From contig NZ_JARGPK010000091.1 in the NCBI RefSeq assembly GCF_029212575.1, positions 18,372 through 82,371 on the forward strand: DNA of 64,000 nt, written 5' to 3'. Position numbers and translations under genes: made by a program. Position 1 is the first letter of the stretch; each line of letters opens with the position of its first letter. The stretch comes from Antarcticimicrobium sp. (GTDB lineage Bacteria > Pseudomonadota > Alphaproteobacteria > Rhodobacterales > Rhodobacteraceae). Shown here piece by piece: positions 26,690 to 35,351 of the stretch. The notes under the pieces were generated by a model that was not told the origin of the DNA, did no database searches, and saw nothing but the letters and a program-made list of their open reading frames with translations.

Positions 26690-27604
26690 ATGGAAAAACT
26701 CACACTCGGGCCGATCGCCTACCACTGGAGCCGTGATGAGCGGCGCGATTTCTATGCCCGCGTCGCAGACGAGGCCCCGGTCGACGAGGTCTATCTGGGC
26801 GAGGTGATCTGCTCCAAGCGGGCGCCCTTTCACGAGGCCGATCTGCCCGCCACGATCGACCGGCTGGAGCGCGCCGGCAAGACGGTGATCGTCTCGTCGC
26901 TGGCCGAGGTGATGCTGGCGCGGGAACGCAAGGCCACCGCCGATCTCGCCGGGATGGATAGCCCGGAGATCGAACTCAACAACGCGGCGGGCCTGTTCGC
27001 GCGCGAAAAGCGCCCGCACCGGGTCGGGCCGTTCCTGAACGCCTATAACGAGGCGACCATCGCCTGGATGGCGGGGCAGGGGGCAACCCACGTGACCCTG
27101 CCGGTCGAACTGCCGCGTGAGGCCGTGAACGTGGCCGCGAAGGCGGCGCGCAATCTTGGGCTCGGGGTCGAGTTGCAGGTCTTCGGCCGTGCCCCGCTGG
27201 CGGTATCGGCGCGGTGCTATCACGCGCGCGCCCATGGCCGGACCAAGGACAACTGCCAGTTCGTCTGCGAGAACGATCCCGACGGGATGCCCCTGTCCAC
27301 GCGCGACGGCGATCCGATCCTGAGGGTGAACGGCATTCAGACCCAGTCGGAAAGCTATGTCGATCTGCTGCCCGAGATCGAGGAAATCGGCGCAATGGGC
27401 GTGAGCCATCTGCGCCTGATGCCGCAAGCGGTGGACATGGTCGAGGTGGCCTGGGCGTTCCGCGATGTTCTCGACGGCGCCTGCTCCGCCGAGGAGGCCG
27501 ACAGCCGGCTGCGGGCGATGTGCGGATCGGCCGGCCTCAGCAACGGCTTCTACTTCGGCACCGCCGGCTATCGTCGCATCGAGGGCGCGGCTCCGGCACT
27601 GTGA
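26690..27604 (+). CDS. ubiV: UbiV, U32 family Fe-S subunit of O2-independent ubiquinone hydroxylation
   Basis: 304 aa from the ATG at 26690; an in-frame ATG at 26675 inside ubiU would add five residues. The four cluster cysteines are intact: Cys41 and then Cys176-x12-Cys189-x3-Cys193, the spacing known for UbiV. It acts as a complex with UbiU in O2-independent ring hydroxylation, needed for anaerobic respiration. It is the last gene of the operon and ends at the edge of a mobile-element scar. Confidence 0.9.
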   Translation: MEKLTLGPIAYHWSRDERRDFYARVADEAPVDEVYLGEVICSKRAPFHEADLPATIDRLERAGKTVIVSSLAEVMLARERKATADLAGMDSPEIELNNAAGLFAREKRPHRVGPFLNAYNEATIAWMAGQGATHVTLPVELPREAVNVAAKAARNLGLGVELQVFGRAPLAVSARCYHARAHGRTKDNCQFVCENDPDGMPLSTRDGDPILRVNGIQTQSESYVDLLPEIEEIGAMGVSHLRLMPQAVDMVEVAWAFRDVLDGACSAEEADSRLRAMCGSAGLSNGFYFGTAGYRRIEGAAPAL

Positions 27605-27703
27605 TCAGCCCTGCGGGCTGGGCCCAGGTATCCGGCGATCGGCGTCAAGGCGCCGTGCAGTTTCGCGACCGATGCCGTCGGTCGCGCCGGTGATCAGGAT
27701 GGT
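27605..27703 (-). pseudogene. SDR N-terminal remnant
   Basis: A 33-codon fragment that reads [19 protein letters not shown], the nucleotide-binding start of a short-chain dehydrogenase, and then stops. It has no start codon of its own and joins directly to the IS21 fragment at about 27702. It is a leftover of a gene cut by transposition or deletion. Confidence 0.65.
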
Positions 27704-27921
27704 TTCCAGCGGGCGAAGATGTATGGTTCCGCTGGCAGCGGTTGCAGGTTCGGGCGCTCCAGCGTGGCGAAGAGATCCGCCCGGCTGGCCCCGTAATCGC
27801 TCATGATCCGTGTATTCAGATCATCGAGCAAGGGCCGGATCGCCGCGTTCAGCTCGGTCAGTGAGACGAACCGCCGGTTCCGCAGCCGCGCCGGGATCCA
27901 GCGCTGCGACACCCAACGCAA
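27694..27921 (-). pseudogene. IS21-family transposase (IstA) C-terminal remnant
   Basis: About 75 codons matching the end of IstA proteins: [47 protein letters not shown] and FARWK. The rest of the element is missing, and its end is fused to an SDR fragment. It is not functional. The DDE core of IstA is not present. Confidence 0.75.
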
Positions 27922-27931
27922 GCCCTCCAGC

Positions 27932-28295
27932 GTGATCCACCATTCAGATCAAGGGTCGCAATACACATCAGTGGCGCTCGGCCTGCGTTGCAAGGAAATG
28001 GGCGTGCGGCCATCGATGGGATCGGTGGGTGATTGTTATGACAACGCCCCTCTCGGCGGATTTGCGCTGCAAATCGCCTGCCGGGCAATGCATGTGCGAA
28101 AGTTTCTTCGCCACGCTGGAATGTGAGCTGCTCGAACGCCGGAAGTTCAAAACCTAGGTCGAGGCACGTGTCGCCTGCTTCGAGTTCATCGAAGGTTGGT
28201 ACAATCCCTCTCGCCGCCATTCGGCTTTGGGATATAAGTCACCGATCAACTACGAAAGGACCGCCGCTGAAAGGCTGGAATCTCTAAGCCCATAA
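27932..28295 (+). pseudogene. IS3-family transposase C-terminal remnant
   Basis: The fragment reads [17 protein letters not shown] and GDCYDNA in one frame, then after a frame change and a short disruption FFATLECELLERRKFKT, a TAG codon, and VEARVACFEFIEGWYNPSRRHSALGYKSP. This is the C-terminal part of an IS3-type integrase-core transposase, with the catalytic D and E region partly retained. The frameshift and internal stop show decay. Confidence 0.85.
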
Positions 28296-28356
28296 TCGTC
28301 CACGAAATCGGGGGAACTCCAACTCCAAACCGTGTCAGGTTCATTGCGTATCCAAG

Positions 28357-28890
28357 CGCAAATCGATCCTGCGTGCAAAAATTGAAGACGGGGCGGAAGC
28401 GATTCTTCGGTCCCTGCAACCCGCCCAGCAGCTCTTCGAGTTGGTCAGGGCGATGTTCATCGACGTTGGGGGAATGCGTCTTTCTGAGGCGCGCAGCGCT
28501 AGGAATATGCTTGATTCCCAGATCAAGGACATTGAGGGCCAGACCGATGCGCTTGTGGATCGGATCGTCGAAACGACGAGCCCGTCCGTCATACAGGCGT
28601 ATGAAGCACGGATCGAAAAGCTGGAGCGTCAGTAGATCAGGCTGGCCGAACAAGCGGCGCAGATCGTGCCGCCAAAAGGACGCCTGGACGAATTTATCGA
28701 ACACGCCCTGACTTTTCTGGGAAACCCTTGGATTCTTTACGAAAAAGGCAGATTCGCCTTCAAGCGAACTGTGCTGAAATTGGCCTTCGCAGAGCCTCTG
28801 CGGTACAGCCGTGATGGAGGTTATCGAACCGCCAAAATCACCTTTCCATTCAAGGTGTTAGCAGATTTTTCAACACAAATGTGCGGTTTG
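28357..28890 (+). pseudogene. Serine recombinase (resolvase/integrase type) C-terminal remnant
   Basis: A continuous frame reads through a C-terminal helical segment (DSQIKDIEGQTDALVDRIVE, IQAYEARIEKLERQ), a single TAG at 28633, then LDEFIEHALTFLGNPWILYEKG and RTVLKLAFAEPLRYSRDGGYRT. This is the tail of the large serine recombinases common in roseobacters. The catalytic N-terminal domain is absent. The fragment runs up to the 3' end of tRNA-Ala, suggesting the end of an old integrated element. Confidence 0.8.
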
Positions 28891-28964
28891 GTGGAGCCTA
28901 GCGGGATCGAACCGCTGACCTCCTGCATGCCATGCAGGCGCTCTCCCAGCTGAGCTAAGGCCCC
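28889..28964 (-). tRNA. tRNA-Ala(GGC)
   Basis: The minus strand folds into a standard cloverleaf of 73 bases plus an encoded CCA. The acceptor stem GGGGCCT pairs with AGGCTCC, including the G3:U70 pair that identifies alanine tRNA. The anticodon stem CCTGC/GCAGG encloses the loop ATGGCAT with anticodon GGC, and the T arm is AGCGG TTCGATC CCGCT. Its 3' end abuts a recombinase remnant. Confidence 0.95.
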
Positions 28965-29103
28965 GTCGCCGTCACCGGCGTTGTTCGCGTCGTTTAAGGA
29001 ACGGCGCTGGGATGATCAAGCAAAAAAGATGCCGCGCGGGCAGGATTTCCGCCCTTGCGCCGGGCCGGGCTCCATCCGCCCCCGCCCGCCGCCGGTGCGA
29101 GGG

Positions 29104-29436
29104 TCAGTCGTCGTCGTCCGAGGAGACGTCGGCGATTTCGTCCAGCGAAACGTTGTCCTCGTCGTCGTCGTCCTCCAGGACATCGTCGCCCAGATCGACA
29201 TCGACCGAATCGTCGTCGTCCAGCACCACCTCTTCGTCATCGGTGGCCTTCGCCTTGGCCTTGGCCTTGGCCGAGGCGGCATCCTCGGCGTCAGCCGCGA
29301 TCATCCGGCTCTTGCTGACGTCCAGTTCAACCACCTCGCCCGTGTAGGGGCTGACGATCGGGTTCTTGTTCAGGTCGTAGAACCGCTTGCCGGTGGTCGG
29401 ACAAACGCGCTTTACACCCCATTCTTCCTTGGGCAT
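29104..29436 (-). CDS. TIGR02300 family (FYDLN acid) protein
   Basis: 110 aa. The N-terminus has the family's conserved core with CPTTGKRFYDLNKNPIVSPYTGE near residue 12. The second half is an Ala/Lys stretch followed by a long acidic Asp/Glu tail (about residues 66-110), typical of the family and probably disordered. It is confined to Alphaproteobacteria and has no known function. It is divergent from the metallopeptidase-type gene. Confidence 0.9.
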   Translation of the reverse strand: MPKEEWGVKRVCPTTGKRFYDLNKNPIVSPYTGEVVELDVSKSRMIAADAEDAASAKAKAKAKATDDEEVVLDDDDSVDVDLGDDVLEDDDDEDNVSLDEIADVSSDDDD

Positions 29437-29537
29437 TCGAAATCCCTTCGATTATCTGCTGAGTCGTGTCGACGATTCCGTGCACGTGCCATATGAGCTA
29501 GAGACTGTCAAAGTCTTTGCGACCGGAGCCGAGCGTC

Positions 29538-30224
29538 ATGCCCGATCATTTCCTGCCGGGGCAACCCGCGGTGCCGCTGACCCTGCGCCGCTCGGCGCGC
29601 GCGCGGCGAATCAGCCTGCGCATCTCGCAGCTCGACGGGCGGGTCACCCTGACCCTGCCGCGCGGCGTGCCCGAGGCCGAGGCTCTGGATTTCGCGCAGA
29701 GCAAACAGGACTGGATCCGCGCCCATCTGGCGGCGCGCCCGACCGATGTGGCGGTGGGCCCCGGCACGCTTCTGCCGGTCGAGGGCGTGCTGCGCCGCGT
29801 CGCTGCCGGGCCGGGGCGCGGCGTGCGTCTGGCCGGGGAGGAGATCGCCGTGCCGCAGGACAATTCCGGCCGCCGCCTGCAGTCCTGGCTGCGCGAACTG
29901 GCGCGCGACCGCCTGGCCGGCGCCGCCGACGACTATGCCCGCGCGCTGGGCCGGGACTATGCCCGCATCACCTTGCGCGACACCCGGTCGCGCTGGGGGT
30001 CGTGCTCGTCGCGCGCGGCGCTGATGTTCTCCTGGCGGCTGGTGATGGCCCCGCCCGAGGTGCTGCGCTATGTCGCCGCGCATGAGGTCGCGCACCTGGC
30101 CGAGATGAACCATTCCGCCGCCTTCTGGGCGGGGGTGGAGCGGATTCACGGCCCCTATGACGCGCCGCGCCGCTGGCTGCGCGAGCATGGCGCCGGGCTG
30201 CATCGGTTCCGCTTTCTGCCATAG
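29538..30224 (+). CDS. M48/YgjP-type metal-dependent hydrolase
   Basis: 228 aa from the ATG at 29538. The HEVAH motif, preceded by RYVAA near residue 180 and followed by an NHSAAFW segment, gives a zinc site (HExxH plus a downstream His). The DTRSRWGSCSS motif near residue 150 is characteristic of the YgjP/DUF45 group. The N-terminal half is beta-rich with an Arg-rich RRSARARRISLRIS segment. The physiological substrate of this group is not known. Confidence 0.85.
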   Translation: MPDHFLPGQPAVPLTLRRSARARRISLRISQLDGRVTLTLPRGVPEAEALDFAQSKQDWIRAHLAARPTDVAVGPGTLLPVEGVLRRVAAGPGRGVRLAGEEIAVPQDNSGRRLQSWLRELARDRLAGAADDYARALGRDYARITLRDTRSRWGSCSSRAALMFSWRLVMAPPEVLRYVAAHEVAHLAEMNHSAAFWAGVERIHGPYDAPRRWLREHGAGLHRFRFLP

Positions 30225-30273
30225 GCCGCGCGCGACGGCTTGACCCTCTGCCGTTTTGTGATCACATGACGCC

Positions 30274-30924
30274 ATGATGATGCAGCAACGCCCCCCCGAC
30301 GCCGCGCCCGCCGCCCATGACCGGGTCTATCGCACCCTGCGCACGCGGATCATGCACGGCGAGATCGGCCCGGGCGAGGCGCTCACCCTGCGCGGCATCG
30401 GGCGCGAGTTCGATGTCTCGATGACCCCGGCGCGCGAGGCGGTGCGCAGGCTGGTGGCCGAGGGGGCGCTGCAACTGTCCAGTTCGGGCCGGGTCTCGAC
30501 CCCCGATCTTTCCCAGGACCGGCTCGAGGAGCTGGCCGCCCTGCGCGCCCTGCTCGAAGTCGAACTGGCCAGCCGCGCCCTGCCGCGCGCCCATATCGCC
30601 CTGATCGACCGGTTGCACAGCATCAACAGCGTGATCGCCGAACGGGTGCAGAAACGCGACGCGGTCGGCTACATCCGCACCAACCTGGAGTTTCACCGCA
30701 CCCTCTACCTGCGCGCCCAGGCCCCGGCGATGCTGGCGATGGCCGAAACCGTCTGGCTCCAGCTCGGCCCGACGATGCGGGCGCTCTACGGCCGGCTGAA
30801 CCGGACCGAGGCGCCGCAGTACCACCGGCTGATCATCGCCGCGCTCAAGGCTGGCGACGAACCGGGCCTGCGCCTGGCGGTGCGCTCGGACGTGACCCAG
30901 GGTCTGAAACTGCTGACGCGCTAG
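30274..30924 (+). CDS. GntR family transcriptional regulator (FCD type)
   Basis: 216 aa. The N-terminal winged helix is DRVYRTLRTRIMHGEIGPGEALTLRGIGREFDVSMTPAREAVRRL, and the C-terminal all-helical FCD ligand-binding domain spans about residues 80-210 with metal-type positions around EFHRTLY and RLIIAA. Such regulators sense organic acids or similar effectors. No clear target operon is adjacent; the next gene is a murein transglycosylase. It ends in TAG. Confidence 0.85.
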   Translation: MMMQQRPPDAAPAAHDRVYRTLRTRIMHGEIGPGEALTLRGIGREFDVSMTPAREAVRRLVAEGALQLSSSGRVSTPDLSQDRLEELAALRALLEVELASRALPRAHIALIDRLHSINSVIAERVQKRDAVGYIRTNLEFHRTLYLRAQAPAMLAMAETVWLQLGPTMRALYGRLNRTEAPQYHRLIIAALKAGDEPGLRLAVRSDVTQGLKLLTR

Positions 30925-30993
30925 ACAGCCGGTTGGGGCCGCCGGGGTTTTGCGCTAGCCTGCGTCAAAACGGGTCGCAGAGGCAGGCAGCAG

Positions 30994-32226
30994 ATGATCA
31001 TTACACGGCGCATGGCGGCAACGGGACTGGCGGCAACGCTGCTGACGGCCTGCACCGGGGGCGCACCGCAATCCCCCGCCCCGGCCCGGATGCGGGCGGT
31101 GCCCAACCCCGGTTTCGATGCCTGGGTCGAAGGCTTCCGCGCCCGCGCGGCGGCCCGGGGCATTGATCCGCAGGTTCTGGCCCGCGCCTTTCGCGGCGCC
31201 GGCTACCTGCCGGACGTGATCGACCGCGACCGCAACCAGACCGAGTTCACCCGCAGCCTTGAGGATTACATCGCCATCGCCGCCTCCGACGATCGGGTCG
31301 CGACGGGCCGTTCCATGCTGACCCGGCACCGCGCGCTCCTGGCGCGGATCGAGGCGCAATACGGGGTCGAGGCCCGCGTTGTGCTGGCCATCTGGGGGCT
31401 GGAAAGCCGCTATGGCGCGCGGCGCGGCGACGTGCCGGTGATCTCGGCGCTGTCGACGCTGGCCTATGACGGGCGCCGTGGCGCGTTCTTCGAAAGCCAG
31501 TTGATCGCCGCGCTCAAGATCGTGCAGAACGGCGACATCCCGCCCGAGCGCATGACCGGAAGCTGGGCCGGCGCCATGGGCCATACCCAGTTCATCCCCA
31601 CCTCCTACCTCGCCTATGCGGTGGATTTCACCGGCGACGGGCGGCGCGACATCTGGTCCGACGATCCCGCCGACGCGCTGGCCTCCGCCGCCGCCTACCT
31701 GTCGCGCTCGGGCTGGCGGCGCGGCCAGCCCTGGGGGCTCGAGGTCGCCTTGCCACAGGGTTTCGACATGGGGCTGACCGGGCGCGGCACCAGCCGCAGT
31801 GTGGGCCAGTGGGCGGCGCTGGGGGTTCGCCCGGCGGCCGGCGGCGCCCTGCCTGACCACGGGCCCGCCTCGGTGCTGGCCCCGGCCGGCTCCGGCGCGC
31901 CGGCCTTCCTGGTGTTCCGCAACTTCGGGGTGATCCTGCGCTACAACAACGCCGAGAAATACGGGATCGGTGTCGGCCATCTCTCCGACCGCATCGCCGG
32001 CGGCCCGCCGCTTTTCGGGCGATTCGGGCCGGACGCCACCGGGTTGACGCTGGAAGATCGCAAGCATTTGCAGGCCAGTCTCACCCGCGCCGGGTTCGAC
32101 ACGCAAGGCACCGACGGGGTGATCGGCGACAACACCCGCGCGGCGATCACCGCCTATCAGCGCGCCAGGGGTCTGCCCGCAACCGGGCAGCCGTCCAGGG
32201 CGCTGCTGGCGCGGCTCAGAGGGTGA
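30994..32226 (+). CDS. Lytic murein transglycosylase, MltB family with peptidoglycan-binding domain
   Basis: 410 aa. The N-terminus carries a lipoprotein-type signal with LLTAC, and the TRRMAATG segment may permit Tat export. The catalytic Glu is in WGLESRYGARRG near residue 133 and the substrate groove motif GAMGHTQFIPTSYLAYAVDFTGDG follows near residue 192. The last 60 residues are a peptidoglycan-binding repeat (LQASLTRAGFDTQGTDGVIG). It cleaves glycan strands to 1,6-anhydro products during wall remodelling. It converges on the accA locus. Confidence 0.88.
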   Translation: MIITRRMAATGLAATLLTACTGGAPQSPAPARMRAVPNPGFDAWVEGFRARAAARGIDPQVLARAFRGAGYLPDVIDRDRNQTEFTRSLEDYIAIAASDDRVATGRSMLTRHRALLARIEAQYGVEARVVLAIWGLESRYGARRGDVPVISALSTLAYDGRRGAFFESQLIAALKIVQNGDIPPERMTGSWAGAMGHTQFIPTSYLAYAVDFTGDGRRDIWSDDPADALASAAAYLSRSGWRRGQPWGLEVALPQGFDMGLTGRGTSRSVGQWAALGVRPAAGGALPDHGPASVLAPAGSGAPAFLVFRNFGVILRYNNAEKYGIGVGHLSDRIAGGPPLFGRFGPDATGLTLEDRKHLQASLTRAGFDTQGTDGVIGDNTRAAITAYQRARGLPATGQPSRALLARLRG

Positions 32227-32284
32227 AAGGGAAGGGGCAGGCGAAGCTCTCGCGTCAGCGAGGGGGCCTGGGGCGAGGCGGGGC

Positions 32285-33247
32285 TTACGCCGCCAGCCCC
32301 TTGGACCCGATGTTCAGGAATTTCTCGCGCCGGGACTTGATCAGCGCGGCCGGGGATTTGCCGTCCATCTCGCCCAGCATCGCGCGCAGCGCCTTGCCGA
32401 CCGCCTCGATGCTGGCCTCGCGGTGGCGATGCGCCCCGCCCAGCGGCTCGGCGATCAGCCGGTCGACCACGCCCAGTTTCTTCAACTCCTGCGCGGTCAG
32501 CCGCATCGCCTCGGCGGCCTCGCGCATCTTCTCGGCATCCTTCCACAGGATCGAGGCGCAGCCCTCCGGCGTGATCACCTAATAGACCTAATGTTCCAGC
32601 ATCGCCAACCGGTCGGCGGTGGCCAGCGCCACCGCGCCGCCCGAACCGCCCTCGCCGACGATGACCGAGATCAGCGGCACGCCGATCTGCAGGCATTTCT
32701 CGGTCGAGCGCGCGATCGCCTCGGACTGGCCGCGCTCCTCTGCGCCCTTGCCGGGATAGGCGCCGGGGGTGTCGACCAGCGTCACCACCGGCAGGCGGAA
32801 CCTGTCGGCCATCTCCATCAGGCGGACCGCCTTGCGATAGCCCTCGGGGCGAGCCATGCCGAAATTGTGCAGGATGCGCGACTTGGTGTCATTGCCCTTT
32901 TCCTGGCCGATCACCATGACCGGGCGGTCGTCCAGCCGCGCCAGCCCGCCCATCACCGCGTGATCGTCGGCGAAATTGCGATCCCCGGCCAGCGGCGTGA
33001 ACTCGGTGAACAGCGCCTCGACGTAATCGCGGCAATGCGGCCGTTCGGGATGGCGCGCGACCTGGCATTTGCGCCAGGCCGAGAGGTTCTTGTAGAGATC
33101 GCGCAGCAGGGCCTCGGCCTTGGCATCCAGTGCGGCGGCCTCGTCGGCGACGTCCATCTCCTCGTTGGCCCGGCCAAGCGCGCGAAGCTCCTCGGCCTTG
33201 CCTTCGATCTCGGCCAGGGGTTTCTCGAAATCCAGGTACTGGGTCAT
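32285..33247 (-). pseudogene. accA: accA, acetyl-CoA carboxylase carboxyltransferase alpha subunit, interrupted by two in-frame TAG codons
   Basis: The whole 320-codon frame reads as Acc[21 protein letters not shown] at the start, [14 protein letters not shown] and [15 protein letters not shown] in the middle, [22 protein letters not shown], then [18 protein letters not shown] and a tail ending NIGSKGLAA. Homologues read H-S-I/V-Y-S-V at the join. Here both Ser codons are TAG (minus strand 32590-32588 and 32581-32579), two codons apart, in the same frame. Each needs one base change from TCG. accA is normally essential and the rest looks intact, so sequencing error, readthrough or a split protein must be considered. 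TAG serves as an ordinary stop elsewhere in this window. Confidence 0.9.
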
Positions 33248-33381
33248 CGGGCCTCTCGCTGCGGAACCGTATCGGGTATTACGGGGGCTATATGACGTCG
33301 CGGAGCCTCAGATGCAACTGAGCAAGATTTGTTCACGGCACGTATGCCAGGACGGTGGCGCGAAACAGGGTAGGGCCGGAG

Positions 33382-34221
33382 ATGCCGGACGGCTATGAAA
33401 ACAGGATGCTGCGGGTGCTGGATTATATCCACGCCAACCCTGCGGGCGACCTGTCGCTCGACGCGCTGGCCGACGTCGCGGCGATGAGCCGGTTTCACTG
33501 GCACCGGGTGTTCCACGCCATGACCGGCGAGACCTGCGCCCAGGCGGTACGGCGGATCCGGCTTTACCGGGCGGCGGAATGGCTGACCGGAACCGATCTG
33601 CCGGCGGCAGAGATCGCTCGCCGCGTCGGTTACCCCTCGGTGCAGAGCTTCGGCCGCGCCTTCCGTGCCGGCTTTGGCCTGCCGCCCGTCCGGTTTCGCG
33701 AGATCGGCGCACCTTATGCGCCACAACTTCTGAAACGGGAGACCCCCTTGCAAACCTATGATGTCGTGATCGAAACCGCGCCGGGCCGCCTCCTGGCGGC
33801 GCTGGCGCATCGAGGGCCCTATCCCACATTGGGCGCCACCTTCGAAAAGCTCAGCGCGATCGCCACCGCGCGTGGGCTCTGGCCGCAGGTCACCGACCGG
33901 GTCGGGGTCTTCCTCGACGACCCGGCGGTTGTGTCGGCGCGGGACCTGCGGTCGTTTGCCGGGTTGGCATTGCGCGACCAGGCGGCGCTTCCCGACGATC
34001 TGGAGCCGGTCGAGATCCCCGGCGGGCCGGTGGCGCGGCTGCGCCATCACGGGCCCTTTTCCGGGCTGCACGCCGCCTACGGCTATTTCTTCGGCGTCTG
34101 GCTGCCGCAATCCGGGCGCGAGCCGGCCGATCAGCCGGTGCATGAGATCTATGTCAAAACCCCGCCCGAGGCCACGCCCGAGGATCTGGTGACCGATATC
34201 TGCCTGCGGTTGAAACCATGA
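33382..34221 (+). CDS. AraC family regulator with GyrI-like effector domain
   Basis: 279 aa from the ATG at 33382; GTG at 33355 would add 9 residues. Two AraC helix-turn-helix motifs occupy about residues 8-105 (LSLDALADVAAMSRFHWHRVFHAM; AAEIARRVGYPSVQSFGRAFR), and the rest is a GyrI-like (SOUL-type) small-molecule-binding domain beginning YDVVIETAPGRLLAAL. This is the SoxS/Rob-like architecture of drug-responsive regulators. It overlaps the next gene by 4 bases (ATGA), where a second GyrI-like protein is encoded. Confidence 0.87.
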   Translation: MPDGYENRMLRVLDYIHANPAGDLSLDALADVAAMSRFHWHRVFHAMTGETCAQAVRRIRLYRAAEWLTGTDLPAAEIARRVGYPSVQSFGRAFRAGFGLPPVRFREIGAPYAPQLLKRETPLQTYDVVIETAPGRLLAALAHRGPYPTLGATFEKLSAIATARGLWPQVTDRVGVFLDDPAVVSARDLRSFAGLALRDQAALPDDLEPVEIPGGPVARLRHHGPFSGLHAAYGYFFGVWLPQSGREPADQPVHEIYVKTPPEATPEDLVTDICLRLKP

Positions 34222-34853
34222 CAAAGCTCGATTTCAAACGCACCGAGAAACCCTTCTATTCCGCCCCTTCAGGCCAGTGGCAGCGGATCGACATCCCCGG
34301 CCGGACCTTCGCCGCGATCGACGGGCTGGGTGATCCCGGCGGGCCGGACTACGCCCGCGCGCTCTCCGCGCTCTACCCGGTGGCCTATGGGGTCAAGGCG
34401 ATCCGCAGGACGGCGGGCGCCGATTTCATTGTGCCGCCGCTTGAGGCGCTGTGGTGGGCCGACGATCCGGCGGCCTTCGTCACCGGCGACCGTGCCGCCT
34501 GGCGCTGGACCGTGCTGCTGCGGCTGCCCGACAGTACCGATGCAGGGGTCTTCGCCGCCGCCCGCGACGGCGCGCTGAAAAAGCTTGCCCGCAGGAAAGA
34601 GGCCGCCACCGACGCCGCCACCGTACAGGCCGTGCGGCTGGCCGGCCTGACCGAGGGCGATTGCCTGCAGCGCCTGCATCTTGGCCCCTATGTCGACGAG
34701 GCGCCGGTGCTTGCCGATCTGCATGACCGGCTGATGCCGGGCCTGGGCGTCACCTTCAACGGGCCGCATCACGAGGTTTACCTCGGCGATCCGCGTCGCA
34801 CCACGCCGGAACGGCTGAAGACCATCCTGCGCGAGCCGGTGCGCCCACTGTGA
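34218..34853 (+). CDS. GyrI-like small-molecule binding protein
   Basis: 211 aa. It begins DFKRTEKPFYSAPSGQWQRIDIPGRTFAAIDGLG, the usual start of stand-alone GyrI-like domain proteins (COG4832 type), and ends with the HEVYLGDPRRTTPERLKTILREPV segment of that group. It lacks a DNA-binding domain. It starts inside the AraC-GyrI gene, so the two probably share a ligand or a response to the same compound. Some stand-alone members hydrolyse toxic electrophiles; activity here is unknown. Confidence 0.82.
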   Translation: MTKLDFKRTEKPFYSAPSGQWQRIDIPGRTFAAIDGLGDPGGPDYARALSALYPVAYGVKAIRRTAGADFIVPPLEALWWADDPAAFVTGDRAAWRWTVLLRLPDSTDAGVFAAARDGALKKLARRKEAATDAATVQAVRLAGLTEGDCLQRLHLGPYVDEAPVLADLHDRLMPGLGVTFNGPHHEVYLGDPRRTTPERLKTILREPVRPL

Positions 34854-34867
34854 CAGGAGGAACGGAT

Positions 34868-35266
34868 ATGGAAATGAGCGATACGGTCGCCGCCGTCTTC
34901 GACGCCTTCCCGCCCGGTTTGCAACCGGGCCTGCGGGCGCTGCGCGCGCTGATCCTGTCGGTGGCCGCCGACACCCCCGAGGTCGGGCGCGTGACCGAGG
35001 AGCTGCGCTGGGGTCAGCCCGCCTATCTCACGCCGGAAACCGGCTCGGGCAGCACCCTGCGACTGGGGGTGCCGAAATCCGGCGGCTTCGCTCTTTTCGT
35101 GCATTGCCAGAGCAGCCTGATGGAGGAGTTTTGCGCCCTCGCCGGGCCGGATTGGCCAGTGGAAGGCAAACGCGCCATCCTGTTCGACGATCCCGCCCGC
35201 CTTGCCGACCCGGCTCTGCGCCTGCTGATCCGCCGGGCGCTGACCTACCATACCAAGTGGCGCTGA
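34868..35266 (+). CDS. DUF1801 domain-containing protein
   Basis: 132 aa from the ATG at 34868, which has a strong AGGAGG eight bases upstream. The central segment VTEELRWGQPAYLTPETGSGSTLRLGVPKSGGFALF is the DUF1801 (YdhG-like) core with the W-G-x-P-x-Y motif. The fold is SpoVT-unrelated and its role is unknown; some members are called iron chaperones. It follows the GyrI-like gene closely and probably belongs to the same three-gene operon. Confidence 0.8.
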   Translation: MEMSDTVAAVFDAFPPGLQPGLRALRALILSVAADTPEVGRVTEELRWGQPAYLTPETGSGSTLRLGVPKSGGFALFVHCQSSLMEEFCALAGPDWPVEGKRAILFDDPARLADPALRLLIRRALTYHTKWR

Positions 35267-35351
35267 GGCGCAACGGGCTTGCCCGCGCGGCCTGCGCCGC
35301 CTAACCTTTCCCTGCTCCTCACCTCGGGGCGCATTTTTCCAAGGACGCCTT

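Noticed and set aside
28357..28890. Active site-specific recombinase at the tRNA
   Set aside because: The catalytic N-terminal domain is missing and there is an internal TAG, so only the tail remains.
32285..32578. A separate small gene starting at GTG 32578
   Set aside because: It has no ribosome site, starts in the middle of a conserved AccA block and continues the upstream frame, so it is the rest of accA.
32579..32590. Genome-wide reassignment of TAG as serine to explain accA
   Set aside because: TAG ends several ordinary genes here, for example at 7593-7595, 10467-10469 and 15911-15913, and the TAG codons in the two transposon remnants replace Gln and Lys instead of Ser.
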